Shown in pieces: positions 1-8,535 of a stretch of DNA of 64,000 nucleotides. The translations under genes were made by a program, and so were the position numbers. This stretch comes from DASUPK01 sp963804595 (lineage in GTDB: Bacteria; Actinomycetota; Thermoleophilia; Solirubrobacterales; 70-9), in the NCBI GenBank assembly GCA_963804595.1, contig CAWDQZ010000006.1, positions 1 to 64,000 of the forward strand. The letters run 5' to 3'. The notes under the pieces were generated by a model. That model ran no database searches. It saw nothing but the letters and a program-made list of their open reading frames with translations, and had not been told where the DNA came from. Position 1 is the stretch's first letter. Each line of letters opens with the position of its first letter.

Positions 1-779
1 CCGCGAGGAGCTGCGCCGGGGTGCTCGGCTGGCGATCGTGGGCGGGGGCTTCATCGGCCAGGAGGTAGCCGCCACGGCTCGAGCCGGCCGGCTGCGACGT
101 GACGCTGGTCGAAGCGCTTCCCGCGCCACTGGCCAGCGTGCTGGGCGAGGACGTCGGTCGCTGGCTTATGGGCATGCACTCCGAGGAGGGTGTGGACGTC
201 AGGCTCTCGACGAAGCTCGAGGGCGCCCGAGGAAATGGCACGGTCGAGGAGCTGAGGCTGGGCGGCGGGGGCACGCTGGAGTGCGACACGGTGGTCGTCG
301 GCATCGGGGTCGACTCCCACCGCGGGCTGGCTCGCGGACAGCCGTCTGGGAGCGGATGGCGTGATCACCGACCAGCCGGGCGAGCCGCCGTCCCCGACGT
401 GTTCGCGGCGGGAGACGTGGCTCGCAGGTTCGACCTTCGGGTGGGCGAGCATCGCCGAAGCGAGCACTGGGATGCCGCCGCACGGCAGGGAGCGGCAGCG
501 GCCAGAGCCATGCTTGGCGAGCAGTCGGAACCCGGGCCCGCGCCGAGCTTCTGGAGCGACCAGTACGGCCTCCGCATCCAGTACACGGGCTATGCCGATC
601 TCTCGGACGAGACAACGGTCGAGGGCCGGCCCGAGGAGCGCTGCTTCTCGGTGACCTACACGCGGGAAGGCAGGCCCGTTGGCGCCCTGGCCGTGAACGA
701 CCCCCGCGCCTACGCACGGCTCCGGCGGGAGGTCGAGACGACTTTCGACAAAGAGAACAGAGAAAAGGAGCGACCATGA
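1..779 (+). CDS. Ferredoxin--NAD(P)+ reductase, FAD-dependent (5' partial, frameshifted)
   Basis: A flavoprotein that would pass electrons from NAD(P)H to the ferredoxin encoded directly downstream. The beginning lies outside the window. What remains shows the second dinucleotide-binding glycine motif (LAIVGGGFIGQE), the FAD-site motif VPDVFAAGD and a C-terminal reductase domain containing SFWSDQYGLRIQYTG, typical of the rubredoxin/ferredoxin reductase family that serves P450s and dioxygenases. The reading frame is broken three times: an extra base near 88, an extra base near 315 and a missing base near 375. Family-like sequence continues across each break in another frame, so this is either assembly error or a decaying gene. 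Its stop overlaps the ferredoxin start by 4 bp, which implies translational coupling. The partner oxygenase is not visible. Confidence 0.8.
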
Positions 780-982
780 GCTACATCCCGAAGATCGACA
801 AGGGCGCCTGCAGCGCTCACGGCGACTGCGCCGACATTGCTCCGGGAGTCTTCGCCGTCGGCGAGACCGCCGAGGTAATCGGCGAAGGCACGGACGAGGA
901 GATCCTCGAGGCGGCCAAGGCGTGCCCGGCGCTGGCCATCGAGGTGGTCGACTCGGAGACCGGCGAGACCGTCTACCCGTGA
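776..982 (+). CDS. Small ferredoxin (3Fe-4S type)
   Basis: A 68-residue single-cluster ferredoxin. The cluster cysteines are in KGACSAHGDC near the N-terminus and KACPALAIEV near the C-terminus. Histidine stands where a second cysteine would be in the first motif, which suits a three-cysteine [3Fe-4S] centre, as in actinobacterial ferredoxins that feed cytochromes P450. The sequence is acidic, as expected of a soluble cytoplasmic electron carrier. It overlaps the reductase stop by 4 bp (ATGA), so the two form an electron-transfer pair. The cluster type is inferred from the motif only. Confidence 0.85.
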   Translation: MSYIPKIDKGACSAHGDCADIAPGVFAVGETAEVIGEGTDEEILEAAKACPALAIEVVDSETGETVYP

Positions 983-1007
983 GGATTCCTCAGGTGGACG
1001 GTCTCGG

Positions 1008-1738
1008 CTAGACACCGAGTGAGGCACTGAGGGCGAGCATGATCGCCGCTCCCGTGAGCAGGCCCAGCATGGCGCGCCACGTCCGCGCCTGGAACGTGCG
1101 GGGGAGCAGGTCCGTGGCGACCAGGGCCAGCATCGCGCCGGCGGCGAAGGCGAAGGAGACGGCCAGCAGCCCCCGGACCGTCTCCACGAGCAGATACGCG
1201 ATCGCGGCCCCCAGCGGCTGCGGGGCGCTCGTCAGGACCGCCGCCCAGAACTGCTGGCTACGACTGAACCCGGCTTCGCTCATCGGAATGGCGACGCTCG
1301 TGCCTTCGGGGATGTTCTGAAGCCCGATCGCGAGGATGACGAAGAGACTGAGGCCCGCGACGTCCGAGGCATAGGCGGTGCCGATCGCGAAGCCCTCGGG
1401 AAGGCTGTGGACGGTGAGGACGGAGAAGACCAGCACGGAGGTGCGCACGCTCGCCCCGCGCAGCTTGCCGACGTGCACGTCGGATCCCCGCAGCAGCGTG
1501 CGGGCGGCGATCAGGAACGCCACCCCCGCCGCGAGCCCAAGCGCCACGGCAGAGCCGGAGCCCTCGTCGAGGCGGGCTTGAGGAGCCCGACGATCGCCGC
1601 CACGCTCATCACTCCCGCGGCGAGTCCCCAGAGCGCGGGCTCCCAGACCGAGGCTCGGCCTCGCAGGAAGAAGACGGGGACCGCCCCCAGGCCGGTTGCC
1701 AGTGTGGTCGCCGAGGCGGCCAGCAGCAGGATCAGCAC
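1008..1738 (-). CDS. ZIP family divalent metal transporter (frameshifted)
   Basis: A membrane protein of about 240 residues that probably imports zinc or another divalent metal. The two family signatures are clear: HSLPEGFAIG in helix IV and QNIPEGTSVAIP in helix V, whose His, Glu and Asn residues line the metal path. The N-terminal part (GTG start at 1738, two helices ending VGLLKPA) and the C-terminal part (from LDEGSGSAVALG) lie in different frames. They join at about 1575-1580, so a single-base indel is present. The product has about eight hydrophobic segments. It stands alone and converges on the ferredoxin gene. The exact metal cannot be told from sequence. Confidence 0.8.
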
Positions 1739-1878
1739 GCGATGAGCTTATGAATCATCCTGCTCCCGTCGCCCCGCCAATACAACCCAGCCTCGACTCT
1801 GCATCGCGGCACCCGACGCCGCGTGTACAGAGCGCGGATGACGCCGTGTCGGGCTCGCGGCAGTTTGCGCGCCACCGC

Positions 1879-2931
1879 TTACGGCACGAGCACGAGCTTG
1901 CCCTTGGCCGCCGAGCTCTCGAGCATCTCGTGCGCGTGGCGCGCGTCGCTGAGCGGCAGGCGCTCCGCGACGACCGGGTGGATCCTTCCCTCACGAAGCA
2001 GCTCGATCAGCGTGGCGAAGTCCTCCCGGTACTGCTCCGGGTCCATCGGCTCCCCGCCGACCGCTCCGTCTCGCCTTGTAGCCCTGTCGCGGTACTTCTG
2101 CACGTGGTAGGCGGATATCCGCCGGCGGGGCGACAGCTTGCCCCAGAGCCACACGGCCGCGATCGCCGCGTACCACTTGACCACCGCCGGCCAGTCCTTG
2201 TGCCCGTCCCTGAGCGTGTCATAGCGGCCGAACACGACGAGCCTTCCGCCGGGCCGCAGCGTGCGGAACGAGCGCAGCGAGATCGGGCCACCGAGGCTGT
2301 CGACGACGACGTCCACACCGCCAGCCTCCTCGCGCACGCGCGCCACGAAGTCCTCGTTGCGGTAGTCGATCGCCACCGCTCCGAGCGCCTCGACCTTGGC
2401 GCGGTCGCGAGCGGAAGCAGTCCCGTAGAGGCGAAGCCCCGCCACAGCTCCCAGCTCGAGAGCCGCGACGCCAACCCTGCCGGCCGCGCCATGAACGAGC
2501 ACCGTCTCCCCGCGCCTCGCTTTGGCGGTGCGGTGAAGCACCTGGTAGGCGGTCATGTAGGGGAAGAGGAGGCTCAGGACTTCCCCCGGATCGAGGTCCT
2601 CGGGAACGTCGACCGCGCCGGACTCCGGCACGCAGACGCGCTCTGCATCCGCGCCCCAGACCGTCAGTGCGCCAACGCGATCGCCCACGCGCAGCCTCGA
2701 GCAGTCCGGGCCGAGCTCTTCGACGACGCCTACCAGCTCGTAGCCGGGTGTGAATGGCGGCTTCGGGGCGCCCGGGAGGTAGGTGCCGGCGCGCAGCTGG
2801 GAATCGGTGAATGACACCCCCGCCGCCAGGACCCTGACTCGCACCTCGCCCTCGCCCGGGCGCGGAGCGTCCGCGTCCACAACCTTCAAGACCTCGGGCC
2901 CGCCGTACTGATCGACCACAACGCGCTTCAC
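1879..2931 (-). CDS. Zinc-independent alcohol dehydrogenase / NADPH:quinone reductase-like
   Basis: A 350-residue medium-chain dehydrogenase/reductase. The N-terminal GroES-like catalytic domain (residues 1 to about 125) contains the GVSFTDSQLRAG region and PGYELVGVVE. A Rossmann fold follows with the nucleotide motif VHGAAGRVGVAALELG. The cysteine and histidine ligands of catalytic and structural zinc are missing, which is typical of quinone oxidoreductase-type members. An NADPH-dependent reduction of quinones or enones in the cytoplasm is likely; the substrate is unknown. It starts with GTG at 2931 after a strong AAGGAGG ribosome site. A basic insert before the C-terminus (about 270-300) is longer than in standard family members. 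It is monocistronic. Confidence 0.85.
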   Translation of the reverse strand: MKRVVVDQYGGPEVLKVVDADAPRPGEGEVRVRVLAAGVSFTDSQLRAGTYLPGAPKPPFTPGYELVGVVEELGPDCSRLRVGDRVGALTVWGADAERVCVPESGAVDVPEDLDPGEVLSLLFPYMTAYQVLHRTAKARRGETVLVHGAAGRVGVAALELGAVAGLRLYGTASARDRAKVEALGAVAIDYRNEDFVARVREEAGGVDVVVDSLGGPISLRSFRTLRPGGRLVVFGRYDTLRDGHKDWPAVVKWYAAIAAVWLWGKLSPRRRISAYHVQKYRDRATRRDGAVGGEPMDPEQYREDFATLIELLREGRIHPVVAERLPLSDARHAHEMLESSAAKGKLVLVP

Positions 2932-2977
2932 GTCTCAACCTCCTTGTTGAGGGGAGGCCGAGCTTCGCGTCGCAGAT

Positions 2978-3614
2978 CTACAGCGGGTCCGCGTAGCACT
3001 TGGGAACCTTCCAGCGCTTCCACCGGCCGTAGTTGGGGGCTGTCGGCGACATCCGGGGTGTCTTGCAGGTCGAGGCCGAGTATGAGCCATAGGAGGTGCA
3101 GTTCTCCCGGACGCCCGTCTGCCCAAATGGGTCCCAGTCCTCAACGTTGAACGTCTGCCGTCGACCCGAGCGGTGCGTGTGACCCGTCCCCCTCGCTTCA
3201 GCCGCTTCAGGACCGTGCCGCTCAGATCGCCTTTGGGGTGGGCATAGCCGTGTCCGGCAGCTCCGATCCGAACGTGTGGGAGAAACGACCATTCGTGAGC
3301 GTCGCGGCGAAGTAGGCGTACTTAGCGAACCCGTTTCCACCGATGCCGAAGTCAGTCGGCGCCGCCGGGGTTGCAGCTCGCCCCGACCTGCAAGTGGTAG
3401 CTGACGGCCTCTCGCGGCGTGAACTCCCCATGACCGTTCTCCTTGAAGAGCACGCCGAAAATGAATCCGACCTGGAAACTGGCTGGTCACGCTGCAGGTC
3501 TTGGAAGTAGCGGTAGCGGGTGTGCTGGGGATCCACGCGGGAGGCCTGCGCCGTCGGGACGGCCAGGGCGACCCCGATCAGCGAGGCAAGTGCGATGGAC
3601 AGTGCACGCTTCAT
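2978..3614 (-). pseudogene. Exported protein gene with several frameshifts
   Basis: A coding region that cannot be read in one frame. It begins at 3614 with a clear signal peptide (MKRALSIALASLIG, cleavage after TAQA). It continues in a second frame (FQVGFIFGVLFKENGHGEF, then YHLQVGASCNPGG), returns to the first (FGIGGNGFAKYAYFAA), moves again (GYAHPKGDLSGTVLKRLK) and ends in another frame with WDPFGQTGVRENCTSYGS and KCYADPL. Each segment reads like folded, Cys-containing exported protein. At least four indels in 640 bp suggest decay or a very poor assembly patch. The family is not recognised. The intact product would be about 200 residues, secreted, with disulfide-capable cysteines. Confidence 0.5.
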
Positions 3615-3765
3615 CCGCTCTCAGCGAGGATCCCAACCCGACATCCCACCCCCATCAGTGCTCTCCACTGATGTGGACGGTGGGAACCACGGATCCCGGC
3701 ACGAACTTCGCCTGACACGCTCTGTGAGACGAGTTCCGGTGTTGTTCGAGCTACCGAAGGAATCA

Positions 3766-5181
3766 ATGAAACGCCTGCTGCTCACCGGCTTTGTATCGAT
3801 CCTGAGCGTGCTGCTGGCGGGCTGTCTGGTCGCGGTCGCCCTGGCGGCGACCGCTTCGGCCGCGGTCTACCACCCCACCCGCACCGACGATCCGGTGCCG
3901 AACGGCTGCAAGAAGCACAACTGCTCCCTGCGCGAGGCGGTTATTGCCGCGAACGGCAGCTCGCAGCAATCGAAGATCGTGCTTCGTCCCGGCAAACGCT
4001 ACGTGCTCACGCGCAAAGGCGCCGGCGAGAACGCCGCGCTGACCGGCGATCTCGACATAACCTCGGGGCCGTTGGTCGTCAAGACCGCGAGCGGCGGCAA
4101 GACCAATCCGGCGACGATCGACGCCAACGGCATCGATCGCATCTTCGACGGCTCCCTGACGCTGAACGGCGTCACGCTCCGGGACGGTCACGCCCACGCC
4201 GTGGCCGGCGACGCCGGTGACGGCGGGGCGATCCGGGGCGGCATCCTCGACATCCGCAACAGCCGCCTCGTCAACAACACCGCCGACGGCCACCCGAGCA
4301 ACAGGAGCGCCAGCGGCGGCGCCATCTTCGTCAACGGCGGCGGCGAGATCAGGATCGCCGGGACGCGGCTCAAGGGCAACAAGACCGACGGCGCGGGGGG
4401 AGCGGTCTTCATCTTGAAGGGGGCGAACGCATTCCTCTTCAAGTCGACCCTCGCAAACAACCAAGCCGGGTACTACGGGGGCGGACTGGCCATCGACGCG
4501 GGTGGGCGCGCAGAAGTCAACCGCTCGACCATCTCCGGCAACACGACAGGGGATTTCAGTTCCGGTGGCGGCATCGGCCTCAGCGCCCCGCCGCCGGAAC
4601 CGACGGCGACCCTCGAGGTCGAGAACTCAACGGTCGCCAACAACAGCGCCGGCCTTGACGGTGGCGGGATCGGTTCACAGGACAGCATCGACTCCGGAAG
4701 CCACGCGACCGTGGAGCTCGACTACGTCACGGTTGCTCGCAACCAAGCGTGGACCGGGCTCGATACTGAAGAAGGTACGCACGGCGGCTCGGGCGGGGGG
4801 ATCTACACCACCGGGGACGACAGCGTCAGCATCCACAACACGGTGATGGCCCTCAACACCGTCGCCACACACCACAGGCCCGCGATCGCGTCCGATTGCT
4901 CCCTCCGTCCCCGACCGGCACCCTTCCTCTCGCTGGGGCACAACCTGATCGGCACCGCCGACGGCTGCACCGGCTTCGGCGCCACCGACCTGTTCGGCGG
5001 GAAGCTGAAGCTGGGGAAGCTCGCCGACAACGGCGGGCCCACCAAGACGATCGCGCTGAGGAAGGGTTCGAGGGCGATCGGCCACGCGGATCCCGATGGA
5101 GTTCTCGTCGACCAGCGCGGCGTCAAGCGCGGCAAGAAGCCCGACATCGGCGCCTACGAGCGGACAGGGAAGAGGAAGTAA
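3766..5181 (+). CDS. Secreted CSLREA-domain right-handed beta-helix protein
   Basis: A 471-residue exported protein. The signal segment (about 1-33, hydrophobic, ending TASA) is followed by CSLREA at residues 53-58, the hallmark of the CSLREA family. Many degenerate repeats of the GGAI-NG and NSTVANNSA kind follow, typical of right-handed parallel beta-helices. The C-terminal LADNGGPTKTIAL and DIGAYE motifs are the ending normally seen in these proteins. They are surface or extracellular, with largely unknown roles in carbohydrate binding or adhesion. The start at 3766 is preferred over upstream in-frame codons because a GAAGGA ribosome site precedes it and the signal peptide begins there. 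It is monocistronic; its promoter must lie in the 150-bp gap shared with the divergent broken gene. Confidence 0.8.
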   Translation: MKRLLLTGFVSILSVLLAGCLVAVALAATASAAVYHPTRTDDPVPNGCKKHNCSLREAVIAANGSSQQSKIVLRPGKRYVLTRKGAGENAALTGDLDITSGPLVVKTASGGKTNPATIDANGIDRIFDGSLTLNGVTLRDGHAHAVAGDAGDGGAIRGGILDIRNSRLVNNTADGHPSNRSASGGAIFVNGGGEIRIAGTRLKGNKTDGAGGAVFILKGANAFLFKSTLANNQAGYYGGGLAIDAGGRAEVNRSTISGNTTGDFSSGGGIGLSAPPPEPTATLEVENSTVANNSAGLDGGGIGSQDSIDSGSHATVELDYVTVARNQAWTGLDTEEGTHGGSGGGIYTTGDDSVSIHNTVMALNTVATHHRPAIASDCSLRPRPAPFLSLGHNLIGTADGCTGFGATDLFGGKLKLGKLADNGGPTKTIALRKGSRAIGHADPDGVLVDQRGVKRGKKPDIGAYERTGKRK

Positions 5182-5263
5182 GCAAACCGCTGCTTCGATG
5201 AAAGGAAGCTGTCGTCCAAAGCGGCTATTTCCGGACCTCTCCCCTTGCTTGGCCGCCTACGGC

Positions 5264-5659
5264 CTACGACCAGAACTCGTCCCAGGCGTAGAGGTCGTTG
5301 AAGTGTTCCCGGCCGTCGACGACCTTGCCGTCCCTGAGCTCGAAGACGATGCAATTGCTGACATCCAGGCGCTTCCCGTCTCGCTCCGCGGTGCTGCGCT
5401 GGAGGCCGATCACCCGACCGTCATCGCCGGCGAACAGTTGCTGTAGCTCGGCCTGGAAGGTGCCCCCCGTCCTCTCCCCGATCTGGCCGAAGTAGGTCAG
5501 AGTCGCGTCGCGGCCCTGGTAGTCGTCGGCCATCGAACTCCTCCCCGGCAAGTGCCAGACAACGTCCTCGTCGAAAAGTTCGGTCAGGGTGTCGACGTCG
5601 GCCGCGTTGAAAGCGTCGTAGGCGCGCTGCATGATCGCCACGTTTTCATCTGCTCCCAT
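5264..5659 (-). CDS. SnoaL/NTF2-fold protein (ketosteroid isomerase-related)
   Basis: A 131-residue single-domain protein of the nuclear-transport-factor-2 fold. It shows the usual pattern: an N-terminal helix (VAIMQRAYDAFNAADV), then LFDEDVVWHLPG, a GRDATLTYFGQI segment, and the curved-sheet strands ending in ELRDGKVVDGREHFNDLYAWDEF. These small cytoplasmic proteins are isomerases, hydrolases or binding proteins, and the substrate cannot be assigned. An excellent ribosome site (AGGAGG) stands just before ATG 5659. It converges on the beta-helix gene with no obvious functional link. Confidence 0.85.
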   Translation of the reverse strand: MGADENVAIMQRAYDAFNAADVDTLTELFDEDVVWHLPGRSSMADDYQGRDATLTYFGQIGERTGGTFQAELQQLFAGDDGRVIGLQRSTAERDGKRLDVSNCIVFELRDGKVVDGREHFNDLYAWDEFWS

Positions 5660-5852
5660 GGCTCCTCCTATGCCCCCTGTCGATGGTGCTGCCCCCTTCG
5701 CAGCGACCCTAACACCCCGTCCGTACTCAGCGCGGGCTCAAGCCGAGCCTGCTTGCTCGCACGAGAAGCTGGAGCCGACCTCAAAGTGCTGCTTTCCATG
5801 CAAAGCGGATTCGGCTTAGCCGTGGGGAACAACTTGGGGCGGCCGCTGAGGG

Positions 5853-6152
5853 CTATCCCTCCAGCGAGAACTTCACGACCTGGCCGCGCCGGGAGCAGGT
5901 GAACGGCGTCAGGTTGCCGCCGGGCGCGGCCACGCAGGAGAAGCCCTTGGGAGTCTCGTCCCCTCCTCGCAGGCCGAAGGCGACCTGCCGGGCCAGCTTG
6001 CACTTGGCGTGGCTGGCCTTGAGGTTGAAGATGCCCTTGTTCTCGAGCTTCTTGCTCGCGCAGCTGTGGAAACCAGCCGCGCCCGCCGGCTTGGCGCCGA
6101 AGTAGAGGCAGAGTGCCGCGAGGGCGATGACAAGGAGGCTCGAGACCAACAT
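5853..6152 (-). CDS. Small secreted protein of unknown function
   Basis: About 99 residues if started at ATG 6152, where a signal peptide begins (MLVSSLLVIALAALCLYFG, likely cleavage after PAGA). The mature part is basic and contains four cysteines (HSCASKK, HAKCKLA, FSCVAAPG, FTCSRRG), so two disulfides are plausible in an extracellular protein. An upstream in-frame ATG at 6227 would add 25 polar residues before the signal peptide and is less likely. The family is not recognised. Similar small Cys-containing exported proteins are common in soil actinobacteria, but no function is claimed. Confidence 0.6.
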   Translation of the reverse strand: MLVSSLLVIALAALCLYFGAKPAGAAGFHSCASKKLENKGIFNLKASHAKCKLARQVAFGLRGGDETPKGFSCVAAPGGNLTPFTCSRRGQVVKFSLEG

Positions 6153-6283
6153 GCGGGTGGACGAGCAAAACCGTGGGACAGGTTCTGACTGAGACAAGTG
6201 GCCATCCTCTCTGTCCACGGTCACCATAGTCCCGGCCCCTAGGGGCCGTCAACACGCGGTCCTCCGTCTCTCTCGGGACCGGA

Positions 6284-7018
6284 TCAGCGCGACTGAGCGG
6301 TGGGTCGTACGAGGATCTCGTTGAGGTTCACGCGTCGCGGCCGGGCGATTGCGAAGGCGATGATCTCGGCGATGTCATCCGCCGTGATCGCGACCTCGTC
6401 ATAGAACTTCTCAGAACTTTCCTTGGCGCCGGGGTCGGTGATGTGGTCGGTGAGCTCGGTGGCGACGGCCCCGGGCTCGATCACCATCACGCGAATCTCG
6501 GGCAGCAGTTCCTGGCGCAGTGCCTCCGACCAGCCGTTCAGGCCCCACTTGGTCGCGTTGTAGCCCGAGCCGAAGGCGCGTGCGGTGCGGCCGGCGACCG
6601 ACGAGATGTTGACCAGGTCGCCGCCGTCGTCACGAAGCTGATCGAGGAAGACCTCGGTCGCCGTCATCGCTCCGAGCAGGTTGACCTCGACCATCTGGCG
6701 GAGCTCATCGCTGTGCTCGGAGCTGAAGGGACCGAGCAGCATCACGCCCGCGTTGTTGACGAGGATGTCCGCGCCCCCGAGCTCCTCCTGAACACTCTCC
6801 GCGGCGCCGACGAGCGATTCGCGGTCGGTGACATCGGCCGTGATGGCGATGGCGCCGGTGCCGAGCTCGCCGGCGAGCTCCTCGATGCGGTCCGCGCGCC
6901 TCGCCAGCAGGGCGACACGGTGGCCGTCCGCGGCGAGCGCGCGTGCCGTCGCCTCGCCGATGCCGGAGGACGCCCCCGTGATCACCGCGACGCGGCCGTT
7001 GTCCTGTTGCGGGGTCAT
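6284..7018 (-). CDS. Short-chain dehydrogenase/reductase
   Basis: A 244-residue classical SDR. The cofactor motif TGASSGIG lies near the N-terminus, NNAG follows in the middle, and the catalytic Ser and YNATK (Tyr-x3-Lys) come after VNISSVAGRTA. An Arg-rich stretch after beta-2 (ALLARRADRIEEL) suggests NADP(H) preference. It should reduce or oxidise a carbonyl or alcohol substrate in the cytoplasm; the substrate is unknown. The length is normal. It is monocistronic and divergent from the DDHGG protein gene at 7148. Confidence 0.9.
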   Translation of the reverse strand: MTPQQDNGRVAVITGASSGIGEATARALAADGHRVALLARRADRIEELAGELGTGAIAITADVTDRESLVGAAESVQEELGGADILVNNAGVMLLGPFSSEHSDELRQMVEVNLLGAMTATEVFLDQLRDDGGDLVNISSVAGRTARAFGSGYNATKWGLNGWSEALRQELLPEIRVMVIEPGAVATELTDHITDPGAKESSEKFYDEVAITADDIAEIIAFAIARPRRVNLNEILVRPTAQSR

Positions 7019-7147
7019 GCAGACGCTCCTCCCCCACCTTACGAAGGCTTAACCGTCCGCTTGCAGTCCCCTTCCCTGCACCTGGGCATCGTCTGACGCG
7101 GGCCGCGGATAGTGGCCGCCAGACCCAACTTCTCAAGGAGGAATCGA

Positions 7148-7696
7148 ATGAGCACCATTTCGAAGACGCTTGTGGCCACACTCGTCGGCATCCTCGTCGG
7201 TGGAGCCGCGTACGTGATGGCGGCTCCACCGGACAACAACTCGCCGAGCCCGACGGCTCCGGCGGCGGCGACCACCGGCACCATGAGCAGCGTGGACGTG
7301 AGCGGCCCGTGCGATGAGGCCGAGCACGCCAATGACCCCCGCTGCGCGGGACCGCAGCGGCCCGAGGACAACGGGAACGACGACCAGGTGGGCAACGGGC
7401 AGACGACCACCACCGATGACGGCCCGGGCCACGACGTCGGCGACGACAACCCGGGCGAGCACCAGAACTCCGGACCGGGATCCCAGAACTCGGGGCGCGG
7501 TAGCACGGACAGCGATGACGGCCCGAACCACGACGTCGGGGACGACCACGGCGGCCAGAGCACCGATGACGGCGCCGGCCACAACGTCGGTGACGACCAC
7601 GGTGGCGACTCGGGAAGCTCCGGCAGCTCCGGCTCGGGCAGCTCAGGGTCGGGCGGCTCCGGGTCCAGCCACTCGGGCGGCTCGGACGACGACTAG
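7148..7696 (+). CDS. Exported Asp/His/Gly/Ser-rich protein with DDHGG repeats (first copy)
   Basis: A 182-residue protein. It has a signal or anchor segment (residues 5-25, TLVATLVGILVGGAAYVM), one cysteine pair (C55, C66), then low-complexity acidic sequence holding three imperfect 14-residue repeats at about 90-103, 123-136 and 140-153. The second and third read DDGxxHxVGDDHGG. The tail is Ser/Gly-rich with scattered Asp. Asp and His clusters of this type could bind divalent cations outside the membrane; that is inference. A strong AAGGAGG ribosome site precedes ATG 7148. It is followed by a two-component system and then by a second protein with the same DDHGG motif, so the four genes look like a unit. 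No family is recognised. Confidence 0.7.
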   Translation: MSTISKTLVATLVGILVGGAAYVMAAPPDNNSPSPTAPAAATTGTMSSVDVSGPCDEAEHANDPRCAGPQRPEDNGNDDQVGNGQTTTTDDGPGHDVGDDNPGEHQNSGPGSQNSGRGSTDSDDGPNHDVGDDHGGQSTDDGAGHNVGDDHGGDSGSSGSSGSGSSGSGGSGSSHSGGSDDD

Positions 7697-7815
7697 GCAC
7701 GCCGCATCCGAGTGCCGCGACTGAGACACGTCGAGGACCGGTGCAGGGCCGGTGGCCGCGGGAGCGGTCGCCGGCCCCAAGCCGTTTCTCCCGCCACCCC
7801 TAGCCTTATGGCGCA

Positions 7816-8529
7816 GTGAGCGTCTCGTCCCAGCGCCCAACCATCCTGCTCGTCGAGGACGAGCGCGCGATCACCGAGCCCCTCGCCGAGGCTCTCGAGC
7901 GCGACGGCCTCGACGCCGCAGTTGCCGGCACGGCCACCGAGGCGATGGAGAAGGCGGCAAGTGCCGACCCCGATCTCGTCCTCTTGGACATCGGCCTCCC
8001 CGACGGATCGGGCCTCGACGTCTGCCGGGAGCTCCGGAAGCGGAGCCAGGTCCCGATCATCATGCTCACCGCCCGGGGATCCGAGGCGGACCGCGTCGCG
8101 GGCCTCGAGCTCGGCGCGGACGACTACATCGTCAAACCGTTCTCCGCCCGAGAGGTGATCGCGCGGGTCCGGGCGGTACTCAGGCGGTCGGCCGCCGCTC
8201 CAAGCGGCGGCGACGGCGAGCCGATCACGATCGGGGATCTCCGCCTCGACACCGCGAAGCACGAGGCCCGTCTGGCCGGCGAGCCGGTCGAGCTCTCGCG
8301 CAAGGAGTTCGAGCTGCTGCGCGTCCTGATGGAGAGCTCGGGCTCGGTTCTCACGCGCGAGGCCCTGATCGACGAGGTCTGGGACATGAACTGGTTCGGC
8401 TCGACGAAGACGCTCGACGTCCACGTCAGCGGCCTGCGCAAGAAGCTGGACGACGATCCGAAGGAGCCCCGCTACATCCACACTGTCCGTGGCGTCGGGT
8501 TCAGGTTCTCCGGGGCCGACGAGGTCTAG
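7816..8529 (+). CDS. OmpR/PhoB-family response regulator
   Basis: A 237-residue DNA-binding response regulator. The receiver domain (about 8-118) has acidic residues E15 and D16 (VEDE), phospho-acceptor D58 (LVLLDIGLPDG), T85 and K107 (IVKPFS). The C-terminal winged helix (about 135-232) has LSRKEFELLRVLM, TLDVHVSGLRKKL and VRGVGFRF. It starts at GTG 7816 and is separated by 6 bp from the kinase gene, so the two are co-transcribed. It probably activates or represses the flanking DDHGG genes, to judge only by position. Confidence 0.92.
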   Translation: MSVSSQRPTILLVEDERAITEPLAEALERDGLDAAVAGTATEAMEKAASADPDLVLLDIGLPDGSGLDVCRELRKRSQVPIIMLTARGSEADRVAGLELGADDYIVKPFSAREVIARVRAVLRRSAAAPSGGDGEPITIGDLRLDTAKHEARLAGEPVELSRKEFELLRVLMESSGSVLTREALIDEVWDMNWFGSTKTLDVHVSGLRKKLDDDPKEPRYIHTVRGVGFRFSGADEV

Positions 8530-8535
8530 GGCCCG

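Noticed and set aside
7420..7690. CRISPR-like repetition in the DDHGG gene
   Set aside because: The repeats are in-frame protein repeats with variable bases, lacking uniform repeats and spacers.
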